Shown in pieces: positions 1 through 8,811 of a DNA stretch of 43,146 bases (its first letter is position 1; the number at the start of each line of letters is the position of its first letter). The stretch is taken from NCBI GenBank assembly GCA_028281365.1, contig JANQJZ010000023.1, positions 1 to 43,146 of the forward strand. Reading direction: 5' to 3'. The notes under the pieces were generated by a model. The model ran no database searches. It had not been told where the DNA came from and was given only the letters and a program-made list of their open reading frames with translations. Made by a program: the position numbers and the translations under genes. This DNA comes from Gammaproteobacteria bacterium. Its GTDB lineage: Bacteria; Pseudomonadota; Gammaproteobacteria; Eutrophobiales; Eutrophobiaceae.

Positions 1-1
1 G

Positions 2-658
2 GCTGAAGATTCACCACATGAGTTTAGTGCCAATGTCGCGCTTACAACCAATTACATGTATCGCGGTATTACTCACACCAGTTCACAACCTGCAATACAA
101 GGCGGATCTGATTATGGACATAGTACCGGGTTTTACGCCGGTGTCTGGGCATCAAGCCTGGAGTTTGGTGCAGGTGATGATGATACGACCATTGAGATTG
201 ATTACTACGGCGGTATTGCAGGCGAACTAAGTAATGGTATCTCATGGGATCTGGGCGGGTTGTATTATCAATATCCCGGAACTGAAGCCGATGCTGCGGG
301 GGATTTTGATTTCTTCGAAGTATATGGAAGTCTGGGTTATACCTTTAGCGGTGTTCCGCTTGAACCTTCGATAGGAACTTTCCTGGCTTATTCTCCTGAC
401 TTTTTTGGTGAAACCGGGGATGCATTTTATGTCACCGGTGAATTAGGTCTTAGTTTACCAATGGGATTTGGCTTGTCATTTCTCTATGGTAACCAGAGTA
501 TTGATAAAGGCACAGATTATGATCATATCGTTGTTGGATTAAATAAGGACCTTAGCATCTTTAATTTTGATGTTTCTTATTATGATGGTCTTGATGATGC
601 TGATTGTAATGAAGAACTGTGTGATGCCGTTGTCTTTACAGTATCAAGTAGTTTCTAG
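2..658 (+). CDS. TorF-family putative outer-membrane porin (5' truncated)
   Basis: The reading frame is open from the first bases of the window, so the start and signal peptide lie upstream. The visible 218 or so residues are rich in alternating polar/aromatic beta-strand sequence and end in SSSF, a terminal Phe typical of outer-membrane beta-barrels. The early stretch TNYMYRGIT resembles the N-terminal strand of the TorF/TIGR02001 family (conserved hypothetical outer-membrane proteins). This family often sits beside glnK-amt genes, as it does here (79 bp to glnK). The family role is not established; a nitrogen-compound porin would be an inference from context. A long hairpin separates it from glnK. 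Confidence 0.8.
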   Translation, partial: AEDSPHEFSANVALTTNYMYRGITHTSSQPAIQGGSDYGHSTGFYAGVWASSLEFGAGDDDTTIEIDYYGGIAGELSNGISWDLGGLYYQYPGTEADAAGDFDFFEVYGSLGYTFSGVPLEPSIGTFLAYSPDFFGETGDAFYVTGELGLSLPMGFGLSFLYGNQSIDKGTDYDHIVVGLNKDLSIFNFDVSYYDGLDDADCNEELCDAVVFTVSSSF

Positions 659-681
659 AAACATTTACTAATTTAATTTTA

Positions 682-1075
<394 letters not shown>

Positions 1076-1123
1076 GAGTAATTAATTTTTAATCTATCAA
1101 AGTATTAGTACTGGAGAATAACG

Positions 1124-2401
1124 ATGGAAAATCAAATTTTTGAATTACAGTACGCCATGGATACGTTTTATTTTCTTGTTTGTGGTGCACTGGTTATGTG
1201 GATGGCAGCAGGTTTTGCCATGTTGGAAGCAGGCCTGGTTCGTTCGAAGAATACAACAGAAATCCTGACCAAGAATGTTGCATTATTTGCAGTTGCTTGC
1301 ACGATGTACATGATTTGTGGATATAACTTTATGTATGGTGGAGGCCTGTTCTTATCGGGAGTTGAAACTGTAGGAAACCTGGATGTCGAGGCCGCACTCG
1401 CTGCTTCTGCTGAAAATGGTTTTGATGGTGATTCAGTTTATTCCGGTGCCTCTGATTTCTTCTTTCAGGTTGTATTCGTTGCAACTGCGATGTCAATTGT
1501 CTCAGGTGCAGTTGCTGAGCGAATGAAACTTTGGGCATTTATTCTTTTCGCTGTTGTTATGACAGGCTTAATCTATCCAATGGAAGGTGGTTGGACCTGG
1601 GGTGGAAACTCTGTCTTCGGTTTATATGAACTAAGTTATAGCGATTATGCAGGGTCAGGTATCGTGCATATGGCTGGTGCAGCGGCTGCATTAGCGGGAG
1701 TTATACTTCTGGGACCAAGAAAAGGTAAATATACGAAAGATGGAAAGATACGGGCAATTCCAGGTGCAAACTTACCATTGGCTACATTAGGTACATTTAT
1801 TCTATGGATGGGATGGTTTGGTTTTAATGGTGGTTCAACATTGAAGTTAGGAGGAATCGCTGTAGCTAACGAAGTCGCGTATGTTTTCCTGAATACCAAT
1901 GCAGCAGCAGCAGGTGGTTTGATTGCTGCCCTAATCGTAGCACGTTTAATGTTTGGAAAAGCTGATTTAACGATGGCGCTTAACGGTGCACTAGCAGGCC
2001 TGGTTGCGATTACTGCAGAGCCTGCAGATCCAACTGCATTACAAGCGACTTTAATTGGTGCAGCCGGTGGCGCATTGGTTGTATTTAGTATTATCACGAT
2101 GGATAAATTAAAAATCGATGATCCTGTTGGTGCGATTTCAGTTCATGGTGTTGTCGGTATTTGGGGTATCTTTGCCGTATTAATTACTGATGCCGATGCA
2201 ACCTTTGGCGGACAATTGGTTGGTATGTTAACTATCTTTGTCTGGGTCTTCGCTGTGAGTTTTATAACCTGGTTAATCATTAAAACCATTATGGGGATCA
2301 GGGTTAGTGAAGAAGAAGAGATGGAAGGTGTTGATATCAGTGAATGTGGTCAGGAGGCCTATCCGGAATTCACGGCTTCATCCGGCATGTCTACTACTTA
2401 A
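1124..2401 (+). CDS. amt: Ammonium transporter, Amt family (copy 1, no signal peptide)
   Basis: This 425-residue, 11-12-helix channel protein conducts ammonium/ammonia across the inner membrane. The twin pore histidines are visible in GIVHMAG (about His182) and ISVHGVVGIWG (about His341). The GWFGFNGGS segment and the cytoplasmic C-terminal tail, which couples to P-II, are also present. It begins directly with a first helix (MDTFYFLVCGALV) and has no cleavable signal, unlike the second Amt at 3304. The LEAGLVRSKNTTEIL segment also differs from the E. coli AmtB type. It is therefore a separate Amt subgroup rather than a recent duplicate. Start ATG has an SD (GGAG). It is probably cotranscribed with the P-II gene just upstream and ends at the terminator at 2430. 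Confidence 0.94.
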   Translation: MENQIFELQYAMDTFYFLVCGALVMWMAAGFAMLEAGLVRSKNTTEILTKNVALFAVACTMYMICGYNFMYGGGLFLSGVETVGNLDVEAALAASAENGFDGDSVYSGASDFFFQVVFVATAMSIVSGAVAERMKLWAFILFAVVMTGLIYPMEGGWTWGGNSVFGLYELSYSDYAGSGIVHMAGAAAALAGVILLGPRKGKYTKDGKIRAIPGANLPLATLGTFILWMGWFGFNGGSTLKLGGIAVANEVAYVFLNTNAAAAGGLIAALIVARLMFGKADLTMALNGALAGLVAITAEPADPTALQATLIGAAGGALVVFSIITMDKLKIDDPVGAISVHGVVGIWGIFAVLITDADATFGGQLVGMLTIFVWVFAVSFITWLIIKTIMGIRVSEEEEMEGVDISECGQEAYPEFTASSGMSTT

Positions 2402-2429
2402 AAACTGATAAGATAATTTGTTCATTACA

Positions 2430-2452
2430 CGGGCGCATCAGCGCCCGTTTTT
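2430..2452 (+). terminator. Intrinsic terminator after amt copy 1
   Basis: CGGGCGC-ATCA-GCGCCCG forms a 7-bp GC stem followed directly by TTTTT, 28 nt after the amt stop codon. Confidence 0.92.
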
Positions 2453-2454
2453 AT

Positions 2455-2620
2455 GTGCAAGGATGCACTGTATGCCGCGAGAGGACAGGAAGTCCGAAGC
2501 GGCGATGTACAGGACGTACTTATGCCGCGAGCGCATGGATGCGCAAGAGCTGCGATGTACAGGACGTACTTATGCAGTGGGTGCATGGATGCGCAGCCTG
2601 CCCTTGGGTGCACATTTTCG
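2455..2620 (+). repeat. Array of small hairpins with AGGA/TGGA loops, ~25-nt period (50-nt tandem unit)
   Basis: Three degenerate 50-nt units begin at 2471, 2521 and 2571; bases 2502-2525 and 2552-2575 are identical. Within them, short inverted repeats flank GGA-containing loops: GTGCA-AGGA-TGCAC (2455-2468), GGAC-AGGAA-GTCC (2483-2495), GTAC-AGGAC-GTAC (2507-2519 and 2557-2569), GCGCA-TGGA-TGCGC (2531-2544) and GTGCA-TGGA-TGCGC (2581-2594, one G-U pair). Loop starts fall at 2460, 2487, 2511, 2536, 2561 and 2586. Stem sequences vary but stay complementary, so structure rather than sequence appears conserved. The array is GC-richer than its surroundings. On the plus strand it would present GGA in hairpin loops, the form CsrA/RsmA proteins bind. 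It may be transcribed as a tail of the amt RNA or on its own; no dedicated promoter was recognised. Confidence 0.85.
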
Positions 2621-2677
2621 AGACAGATTCGAGGAAGCTGTTACGATTGCCCTGGAGCGGCGCAATCCGATTAAATA

Positions 2678-2747
2678 TGAAATATATTGGTGCATAGTTA
2701 TGTTTATTGCACTTATAAAGTGCAAATTTATGCCTGAAATTAATGCA
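2678..2747 (+). promoter_or_regulatory. NtrC (NR-I) enhancer cluster
   Basis: TGCAC-N7-GTGCA at 2708-2724 is a perfect 17-bp NtrC-type palindrome, extended to 19 bp as TTGCACTT-N3-AAGTGCAA. Two poorer 17-bp relatives flank it: 2678-2694 (good right half, GGTGCA) and 2731-2747 (TGC...ATGCA). They lie about 75-120 bp upstream of the sigma-54 promoter at 2799, the usual enhancer distance. The target is the glnK-amtB pair at 2905-4572. Confidence 0.8.
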
Positions 2748-2798
2748 TAGAGACCTCCAATAGTTCTTAAGCTCTTGTCAATCCTGATAAAAATTAGT

Positions 2799-2815
2799 TT
2801 GGCACAATAACTGCT
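2799..2815 (+). promoter_or_regulatory. Sigma-54 (RpoN) -24/-12 promoter for glnK-amtB copy 2
   Basis: TTGGCAC-N5-CTGCT matches the sigma-54 consensus, with GG at 2801-2802 and GC at 2813-2814 separated by exactly 10 bases. The start of transcription would be near 2826, leaving a leader of about 79 nt before the P-II ATG. The NtrC sites upstream support nitrogen-limitation control. Confidence 0.87.
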
Positions 2816-2838
2816 CTTATGAATGCACCAAATTGTAA

Positions 2839-3243
<405 letters not shown>

Positions 3244-3303
3244 AGAATATTAAAAATTTACTGATATTAATTTTATGCAGGCAATAAAAATGGGGGAGAT
3301 TCA

Positions 3304-4572
3304 ATGAGTCGTTTATTAATTCTATTAGTTACATTAATCCCGAGTATTAGTTATGCCGATGAATTAAACGGTGCAGATACAGCATGGATTTTAACTTCAA
3401 CGGCTCTGGTCTTGTTTATGACTTTACCCGGTCTTGCATTGTTTTATTCAGGATTAGTACGAGCCAAGAATGTCTTATCAGTATTAATGCAATGTTTTGC
3501 TATTGCATGTTTGATGTCCATTTTATGGATGGTTGGTGTCTATGGTCTGGCATTCGGAGATGGTGGTTCGATTAACAAGATTGTGGGTTTAGGAAATTTT
3601 CTGTTATCTGATATGGCGCTTGATAACCTGAGTGGCACGATTCCGGAGACCGTCTTTTTTATGTTCCAAATGACATTTGCAATTATTACTCCTGCACTGA
3701 TTGTTGGTGGATTTGCTGAAAGAATGAAGTTCTCTGCTGTTCTTTGGTTCAGCACACTTTGGTTGATACTTGTTTATGCACCTGTATGCCATTGGGTATG
3801 GGGTGGTGGTTGGTTAGGCGACCTTGGATTTATGGACTTTGCTGGTGGGACGGTAGTACATATTAATGCTGGTGTTGCAGCGATTGTTGCAGCGATAGTT
3901 TTGGGCAACAGAAAAGGATTTCCGGATACGCATATGCCGCCGCATAACATGACAATTACGGTAACAGGTGCTTCGATGTTGTGGGTAGGCTGGTTTGGTT
4001 TTAATGCAGGTAGTGCATTAGCCGCAGATGGAAATGCAGGTATGGCCATGGCGGTTACACATATTTCTGCAGCTGCCGGTTCATTGGCCTGGATGGTTTG
4101 TGAGTGGGTTAAATATGGTAAACCAAGTGTGCTGGGTATTGTTACCGGTATGGTCGCTGGTTTAGGTACTATTACACCTGCTTCAGGTTATGTTGGACCA
4201 ATGGGCGGATTAATCATCGGGTTTTCAGCCGGTATCGTATGTTATTTTGCAACTCAATATATTAAACGTTCATTAAAGATTGACGATTCTCTTGATGTTT
4301 TTCCTGTGCATGGCGTTGGTGGTGCTTTGGGTACGCTTCTTACTGCAGTATTTGCAGCAGAGTCTATGGGCGGATTAGGACTGGAAGCATCTATAGGTTC
4401 CCAGTTTGTTACGCAGGCCATCGGTGTTGTTGCAACAATAGTTTGGTGTGGTGTTATTTCATTTGTAATCTTGAAAGTTTTGGATAATGTATTGGGGTTA
4501 CGTGTAGACGAAGAACAGGAAACGGAAGGCTTGGATCTCGTTCTTCATAATGAGCGAGGATACTATATCTAA
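3304..4572 (+). CDS. amtB: Ammonium transporter AmtB (copy 2)
   Basis: This 422-residue protein belongs to the classical AmtB type. It has a cleavable signal peptide (MSRLLILLVTLIPSISYA, cleavage near residue 18) followed by about 11 membrane helices. Visible signatures are the Phe-gate region VGGFAERMKF, the HWVWGGGW segment, the structural Asp in MDFAGG (about Asp178), and the twin pore histidines in VVHINAG (about His186) and FPVHGVGG (about His336). The C-terminal tail GLRVDEEQETEGLDL is the P-II-interacting element. It is cotranscribed with the P-II gene upstream under a sigma-54 promoter and stops 25 bp before a strong terminator. An SD (GGGGGAG) precedes ATG. Confidence 0.96.
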   Translation: MSRLLILLVTLIPSISYADELNGADTAWILTSTALVLFMTLPGLALFYSGLVRAKNVLSVLMQCFAIACLMSILWMVGVYGLAFGDGGSINKIVGLGNFLLSDMALDNLSGTIPETVFFMFQMTFAIITPALIVGGFAERMKFSAVLWFSTLWLILVYAPVCHWVWGGGWLGDLGFMDFAGGTVVHINAGVAAIVAAIVLGNRKGFPDTHMPPHNMTITVTGASMLWVGWFGFNAGSALAADGNAGMAMAVTHISAAAGSLAWMVCEWVKYGKPSVLGIVTGMVAGLGTITPASGYVGPMGGLIIGFSAGIVCYFATQYIKRSLKIDDSLDVFPVHGVGGALGTLLTAVFAAESMGGLGLEASIGSQFVTQAIGVVATIVWCGVISFVILKVLDNVLGLRVDEEQETEGLDLVLHNERGYYI

Positions 4573-4597
4573 AATAGTTTCTTTATTACTTATGATT

Positions 4598-4630
4598 AAA
4601 AAAGGCCCGCCTAAGCAAGGGCCTTTTTTA
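4598..4630 (+). terminator. Intrinsic terminator after amtB
   Basis: AAAAAAGGCCC (4598-4608) pairs with GGGCCTTTTTT (4619-4629) around a 10-nt loop, giving a stem plus a U-run. It is nearly symmetrical, so it could act on both strands. Confidence 0.9.
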
Positions 4631-4714
4631 TTTCTGTTTAAAAAATCATCGTCTCCGCTTACAATTAGCAGTTCGGTTTAAATAATTTAAAAATTCTGTA
4701 AGGAAGAGCGCTAA

Positions 4715-5773
4715 ATGGCTGATCTTGTTGATAAAAATATACTAAAAGCATTTGTTCCGCCAAGTGCACTTAACGCTGAAAACTTTCAGGAATTGGCTGG
4801 AAAAACTTACGTAGAAGAGGTTGCTGCAGGTAAACCAATATTTAAAGAGGGCGATAATGATAGACAGTCGGTCTATCTTGTCGATGGACAGGCGGAACTC
4901 AAGTCAAGCGGCGGTGATGTCAAGGTCGTCATGTCCGGTTCAGACATAGCCAAACATCCATTGGCTAATCAGCAACCTCGAAAATACACTGCAATTGCAA
5001 AAGTTGATTCGCAGGTTATTCGTATTGATAGCGATTTACTGGATATCCTGTTGACCTGGGACCAGATGTCAGGCATCGAAGTTGGAGAAATCCAGGTTGA
5101 AGAAGAAGAGGAGGTTGCCGATGATGATGGAGACTGGATGACCCGAATCCTGCAATCGAAGGCATTCTTACAGGTTCCCCCTGCAAACATTCAACAATTG
5201 TTTATGCGCGTTCAGGAAGTACCGGCAAAGACCGGTGATGCCATAATCAAGCAAGGTGACGATGGTGATTACTATTACATTATTAAACATGGTAAATGTA
5301 AGGTAACACGTAATTCAAAAACCGGTTCGGAATTAACATTGGCTACATTGGGTGACGGAGATGCCTTTGGTGAAGAAGCATTACTTTCTGAAACAAAACG
5401 AAATGCAAACATTATAATGACGACTGATGGTTCGTTAATGCGTTTATCAAAGGAAGATTTTAATGAACTTTTGAAAGAGCCGATGTTGAGTTGGGTAACC
5501 AATGAAGAAGCTGATTCAATGGTTAAGGATGAAGGGGCAGTCTGGATTGATGTTCGTCTGGAAAGTGAACATAAGAATTCAGGGATAGAAGGTAGCGTTA
5601 ACATTCCTATATTTATGTTGCGGTTAAAAGCGCAAACACTTGATCCTGATAAAAAGTATATACTTTATTGTGATAGTGGTCGTCGAAGTTCAGCATGTGC
5701 CTTTCTATTGAGCGAAAGAGGTTTACAGGTATATTGCCTTAAGGGTGGACTGGTAGAACGATCTGACAGTTAA
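4715..5773 (+). CDS. Two cyclic-nucleotide-binding domains fused to a rhodanese domain
   Basis: This 352-residue, apparently cytosolic protein has no signal or membrane helix. The first CNB-like domain (about 20-115) is degenerate. An acidic linker (129-140, mostly Glu/Asp) follows. The second CNB domain (about 150-255) keeps a phosphate-binding cassette FGEEALLSETKRNA (218-231) with the usual Gly-Glu and Arg229, so cNMP binding is plausible. The C-terminal rhodanese-like domain (about 270-350) has WIDVR and the active loop CDSGRR with Cys319. Such fusions occur in sulfur-oxidising and related proteobacteria, but I know of no defined function. It could couple cyclic-nucleotide level to sulfur or persulfide transfer. 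ATG has an AGGAAG SD. Neighbours are amtB (terminated upstream) and aroE (38 bp downstream). Confidence 0.85.
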   Translation: MADLVDKNILKAFVPPSALNAENFQELAGKTYVEEVAAGKPIFKEGDNDRQSVYLVDGQAELKSSGGDVKVVMSGSDIAKHPLANQQPRKYTAIAKVDSQVIRIDSDLLDILLTWDQMSGIEVGEIQVEEEEEVADDDGDWMTRILQSKAFLQVPPANIQQLFMRVQEVPAKTGDAIIKQGDDGDYYYIIKHGKCKVTRNSKTGSELTLATLGDGDAFGEEALLSETKRNANIIMTTDGSLMRLSKEDFNELLKEPMLSWVTNEEADSMVKDEGAVWIDVRLESEHKNSGIEGSVNIPIFMLRLKAQTLDPDKKYILYCDSGRRSSACAFLLSERGLQVYCLKGGLVERSDS

Positions 5774-5811
5774 TTATTTTTCTAAAATCATTTTATCTTA
5801 ATAACTGAAGC

Positions 5812-6651
5812 GTGAGCGTAGATTTTGATCTTGATTCTTCAACTTTAAACTATGCCGTATTTGGTAACCCTGTAGAACATAGTAAATCACCTCAAATCCA
5901 TTCGTTATTTGCTGAACAGGCAGGCATAAATCTGGTTTATCAGGCTATTGAGGTTCCTGAAAATAATTTTCAGGATTATCTGGATTCTTTCTTTATACAA
6001 TCTGGTAAAGGGCTTAATGTTACCGTCCCCTTTAAAGAGGAAGCTTATTCAATTTGTGATGTTTTAACAGAACGTGCAGAGCAGGCTGCATCAGTTAATA
6101 CAATCTGGATGAATAATAATCAGATTTATGGTGATACAACGGATGGACAGGGTTTGATAAATGATTTAAAGAATAATCATCAATTAAACTTAAATGGTAA
6201 ACAAATTCTTGTTCTTGGTGCAGGAGGATCTGTTAAAGCGATATTGCCACCATTGGTCCAGCAAAATCCGGCACAAATTGTAATTGCAAATAGAACAATT
6301 GATCGTGCAGAAAGACTGGTTGAAAAATTTTCAGGAAATACAAGCATTGAAGCAGTTTCATATAATAATCTTTCTGAAAATAAATTTGATGTTTTAATAA
6401 ATGGCACTTCATTAAGCCTTGCAGGAAAATTGCCGCCAATCCCGAATAATATTCTTAAAGAACATGCCTGTTGTTATGACCTGATGTATTCCAGTGAACC
6501 AACTGTTTTTATGCGTTGGGCAAAAGAACAGGGTGCTGCCAAAATACTGGATGGCCTAGGAATGCTGGTAGAGCAGGCTGCAGAAGGCTTTTTTATCTGG
6601 CATGGGGTAAAACCGGAAACTGCCCCGGTACTTAATGCGCTCAGGACCTGA
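5812..6651 (+). CDS. aroE: Shikimate dehydrogenase (NADP+)
   Basis: AroE reduces 3-dehydroshikimate to shikimate in aromatic amino-acid synthesis. The 279 residues match the family length. Visible motifs are FGNPVEHSKSPQIH (shikimate-binding Ser residues), NVTVPFK with catalytic Lys75, NTIW, GDTTDGQG with Asp111, the Rossmann loop GAGGSVKA (136-143), and NRT (about 160), which selects NADP. Translation begins at GTG 5812. An in-frame TGA at 5806 excludes a longer protein, and no ATG occurs before the first conserved motif. The only SD-like sequence (GAAG) is very close, so initiation may be weak or coupled to the upstream gene. It converges with the TRAP genes, with 9 bp between stop codons. 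Confidence 0.96.
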   Translation: MSVDFDLDSSTLNYAVFGNPVEHSKSPQIHSLFAEQAGINLVYQAIEVPENNFQDYLDSFFIQSGKGLNVTVPFKEEAYSICDVLTERAEQAASVNTIWMNNNQIYGDTTDGQGLINDLKNNHQLNLNGKQILVLGAGGSVKAILPPLVQQNPAQIVIANRTIDRAERLVEKFSGNTSIEAVSYNNLSENKFDVLINGTSLSLAGKLPPIPNNILKEHACCYDLMYSSEPTVFMRWAKEQGAAKILDGLGMLVEQAAEGFFIWHGVKPETAPVLNALRT

Positions 6652-6660
6652 TTGATATTT

Positions 6661-7974
6661 TTATAATCCGTGTAACTTGTCCATTACATCCGGCAACCAG
6701 GTAACCAATTGAGGTATAGAAATTAAAACGATAATAGCAATTATTTGCAGTAAGACGAACGGGATAATTCCTGAATAGATGTCTTGTATTTTAACTCCAT
6801 CAGGTGCTACCGCTTTTAAATAAAATAATGAAAATCCAAATGGTGGTGTTAAAAATGATGTTTGCAGATTAATTGCAATTAGCACTGCAAACCAAAGCAA
6901 ATCGATATTAAATTGTATAGCGATTGGTGCCAATATCGGAATAACGATAAAACAGATTTGTAGAAAGTCGAGAAAGAAACCAAGTATAAAAATCAGCAAC
7001 ATACTAATAAGCAAAAATCCCCACATACCACCTGGTAAATTTGACATGGCATTTAGTACTAATTGATCCCCTCCCATACCGGTAAAAACCTGACCGAAGG
7101 CTGTAGCCCCTATCAATATCATAAATACCATGCTGGTTAGTTTTGTTGTCTGCCTTACTGAATCCTTTAGATTTTCCAGAGTCAGTTTTTTATGTAACGC
7201 AGCAAGTATTAATGCACCAATTGCACCCACTGCAGCAGACTCTGTCGGGGATGCTATACCAAGGAAAATAGAACCAAGCACTGCAAGAATCAAAGCCAGT
7301 GGAGGGACTAATGTTAAGAGTACATGTTTAATATTTGTTTCATTGCTGTTGTTGCTGATCGAGGGTGCAACATCAGGTCTTTGCCATGCAAAGATTAAAA
7401 TATAAAACATAAACAAAAGTACAAGTATCGTGCCGGGGATTATCGCACCCATGAATAAGCGTCCAATGGGAACACCCATTTGGTCGCCTAAAAGAATCAG
7501 GATAATACTGGGCGGGATTATTTGACCTAAAGTTCCTGATGCAGCAATAGTTCCGGTTGCCAACGGTATGGAATAATTATGTTTGAGCATTGTCGGTAAC
7601 GCGATTATTCCCATGGTAACGACAGTTGCTCCTACTACACCTGTAGTGGCAGCCAACATTGCGCCAACAATAACAATTGATAAGGCAAGACCACCATTGA
7701 GTTTTCCGCAAAGTTTACCCATGGTTTCCAGCAGGTCTTCAGCTAATCCGGAACGATCAAGTACAACACCCATAAAGACAAATAAAGGGACTGCAAGTAA
7801 GGTAAAATTGGTCATAATTCCCCAAATTTTCAGGGGAAGTAAAATAAAAAAATCAAAACCGAGAAACAGCCCACCGTAAATAAGCGCTACGGCACCTAAT
7901 GTAAAGGCGACGGGGTAGCCCAATAGTAAAAATACCATCAAGGTTAGAAACATAAGAATGACCCAAATTGTCAT
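6661..7974 (-). CDS. dctM: TRAP transporter large permease (DctM type)
   Basis: This 437-residue membrane protein has about 12 hydrophobic helices. It is the ion-coupled transport subunit of a tripartite ATP-independent periplasmic transporter. Typical DctM features are the N-terminal LMVFLLLGYPVAFTLG, the repeated GxxxG-rich helices (MLAATTGVVGATVVTMG), the IIPPSIILILLG signature and the late segment LDFLQICFIVIPI, followed by SFLTPPFGFSLFY. Its start overlaps the small permease gene by 4 bp (ATGA), so the two are translationally coupled. No substrate-binding protein gene is adjacent, so the substrate (often an organic acid) cannot be assigned. Confidence 0.93.
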   Translation of the reverse strand: MTIWVILMFLTLMVFLLLGYPVAFTLGAVALIYGGLFLGFDFFILLPLKIWGIMTNFTLLAVPLFVFMGVVLDRSGLAEDLLETMGKLCGKLNGGLALSIVIVGAMLAATTGVVGATVVTMGIIALPTMLKHNYSIPLATGTIAASGTLGQIIPPSIILILLGDQMGVPIGRLFMGAIIPGTILVLLFMFYILIFAWQRPDVAPSISNNSNETNIKHVLLTLVPPLALILAVLGSIFLGIASPTESAAVGAIGALILAALHKKLTLENLKDSVRQTTKLTSMVFMILIGATAFGQVFTGMGGDQLVLNAMSNLPGGMWGFLLISMLLIFILGFFLDFLQICFIVIPILAPIAIQFNIDLLWFAVLIAINLQTSFLTPPFGFSLFYLKAVAPDGVKIQDIYSGIIPFVLLQIIAIIVLISIPQLVTWLPDVMDKLHGL

Positions 7975-8492
7975 TGCTTATTACCAAGTGCGATCGATGT
8001 CTTTTTAATGGTTTCTGCAACGCCTTGCAGCATAAGTAAACAAAACCCGAGCGGGATCATGCTTTTTATTAACCATCTTGCGGGTAATCCACCCGGATCG
8101 GGTGAGGCTTCGTTATGAATAAAGGCCTGGGAAACAAATGGCCAGGAACTGATTATGATGAGTAAGCAAAATGGCAATAAAACCAATAATGATCCGAGCG
8201 CATCAATCCACGCCCGGTGTTTCTCGTTTAATAGATGACTTCGATACAGGATATCAAGCCTGACATGTTCATCATGTTTAAGGGTATAAGCTGCGCCGAG
8301 CAAAAATATAATCGAAAACAGGTGCCATTCAAGTTCTTGTATGGCGATAGAGCCGCTACTGAAGACATAGCGCATAAATACGTCATAACCTACCAGGATG
8401 ACGAGTACTAAAACTAACCAGGATATTAGTTTGCCAATGTGCTCGGTAATGTTATCGATGTTATTGCTAATACTCTCTAGCGATATTTTCAA
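7971..8492 (-). CDS. dctQ: TRAP transporter small permease (DctQ type)
   Basis: This 173-residue protein has four predicted helices (about 17-40, 52-70, 97-120 and 141-165). It has the DctQ hallmarks: DVFMRYVF after helix 1, an ELEWHLF segment in helix 2, and HVRLDILY in the cytoplasmic loop. The C-terminal GGLPARWLIKSMIPLGFCLLMLQG stretch is characteristic of this subunit. It forms a membrane heterodimer with DctM, which overlaps it by 4 bp. The first gene of the usual dctPQM set is missing: upstream lie 319 noncoding bases and then ksgA. Confidence 0.9.
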   Translation of the reverse strand: MKISLESISNNIDNITEHIGKLISWLVLVLVILVGYDVFMRYVFSSGSIAIQELEWHLFSIIFLLGAAYTLKHDEHVRLDILYRSHLLNEKHRAWIDALGSLLVLLPFCLLIIISSWPFVSQAFIHNEASPDPGGLPARWLIKSMIPLGFCLLMLQGVAETIKKTSIALGNKQ

Positions 8493-8811
8493 CGTGGTTC
8501 CAGGGTGTGTGGTTTTAAAAAGAGGCTAGAGTATAAATCATTGGCTATGAAAAACTGAATAGGTATGTAATCGCTTACTTTAGTGTTACTTACTGCTCAG
8601 GTAGTGTCTTTATACACAGCGTTTTGAATATATAAGAATTGCTGCCGTCGATAAATCAGTGGTCGTTCTGTATGTCAATAAGTGTGTTTTATCTTATTGA
8701 ATTTTAAGAAAAAATTACACCTGCATCGAAAACTTAAATTAGACTAATTCTATACAGTCAAACTATGCTAATAATCTGGCATAAAAATGATACACAGAGT
8801 TATCCACAGGC
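8493..8811. other. 319-bp noncoding gap between ksgA end and dctQ start
   Basis: I found no gene here. It must hold the promoter of the minus-strand dctQM pair, but I cannot place one convincingly. A perfect DnaA-box sequence, TTATCCACA, is at 8800-8808 next to the ksgA stop codon. A single box carries little weight. Confidence 0.5.

Noticed and set aside
1645-2097. 150-codon minus-strand frame inside amt copy 1.
   Set aside because: Antisense of conserved membrane helices; no SD, no homology expected.
2471-2620. CRISPR array suggested by the 50-bp periodic repeat.
   Set aside because: No constant repeat with unique spacers; period is due to alternating small hairpins, and there are no cas genes.
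2344-2750. Overlapping plus and minus reading frames over the hairpin array (repeated Met-Tyr-Arg-Thr-Tyr type peptides).
   Set aside because: They arise from the tandem repeat and structure, overlap each other and lack SDs; a noncoding array explains them better.
8800-8808. DnaA box as sign of a replication origin.
   Set aside because: A single box with no dnaA, dnaN, gidA or AT-rich repeat cluster nearby.
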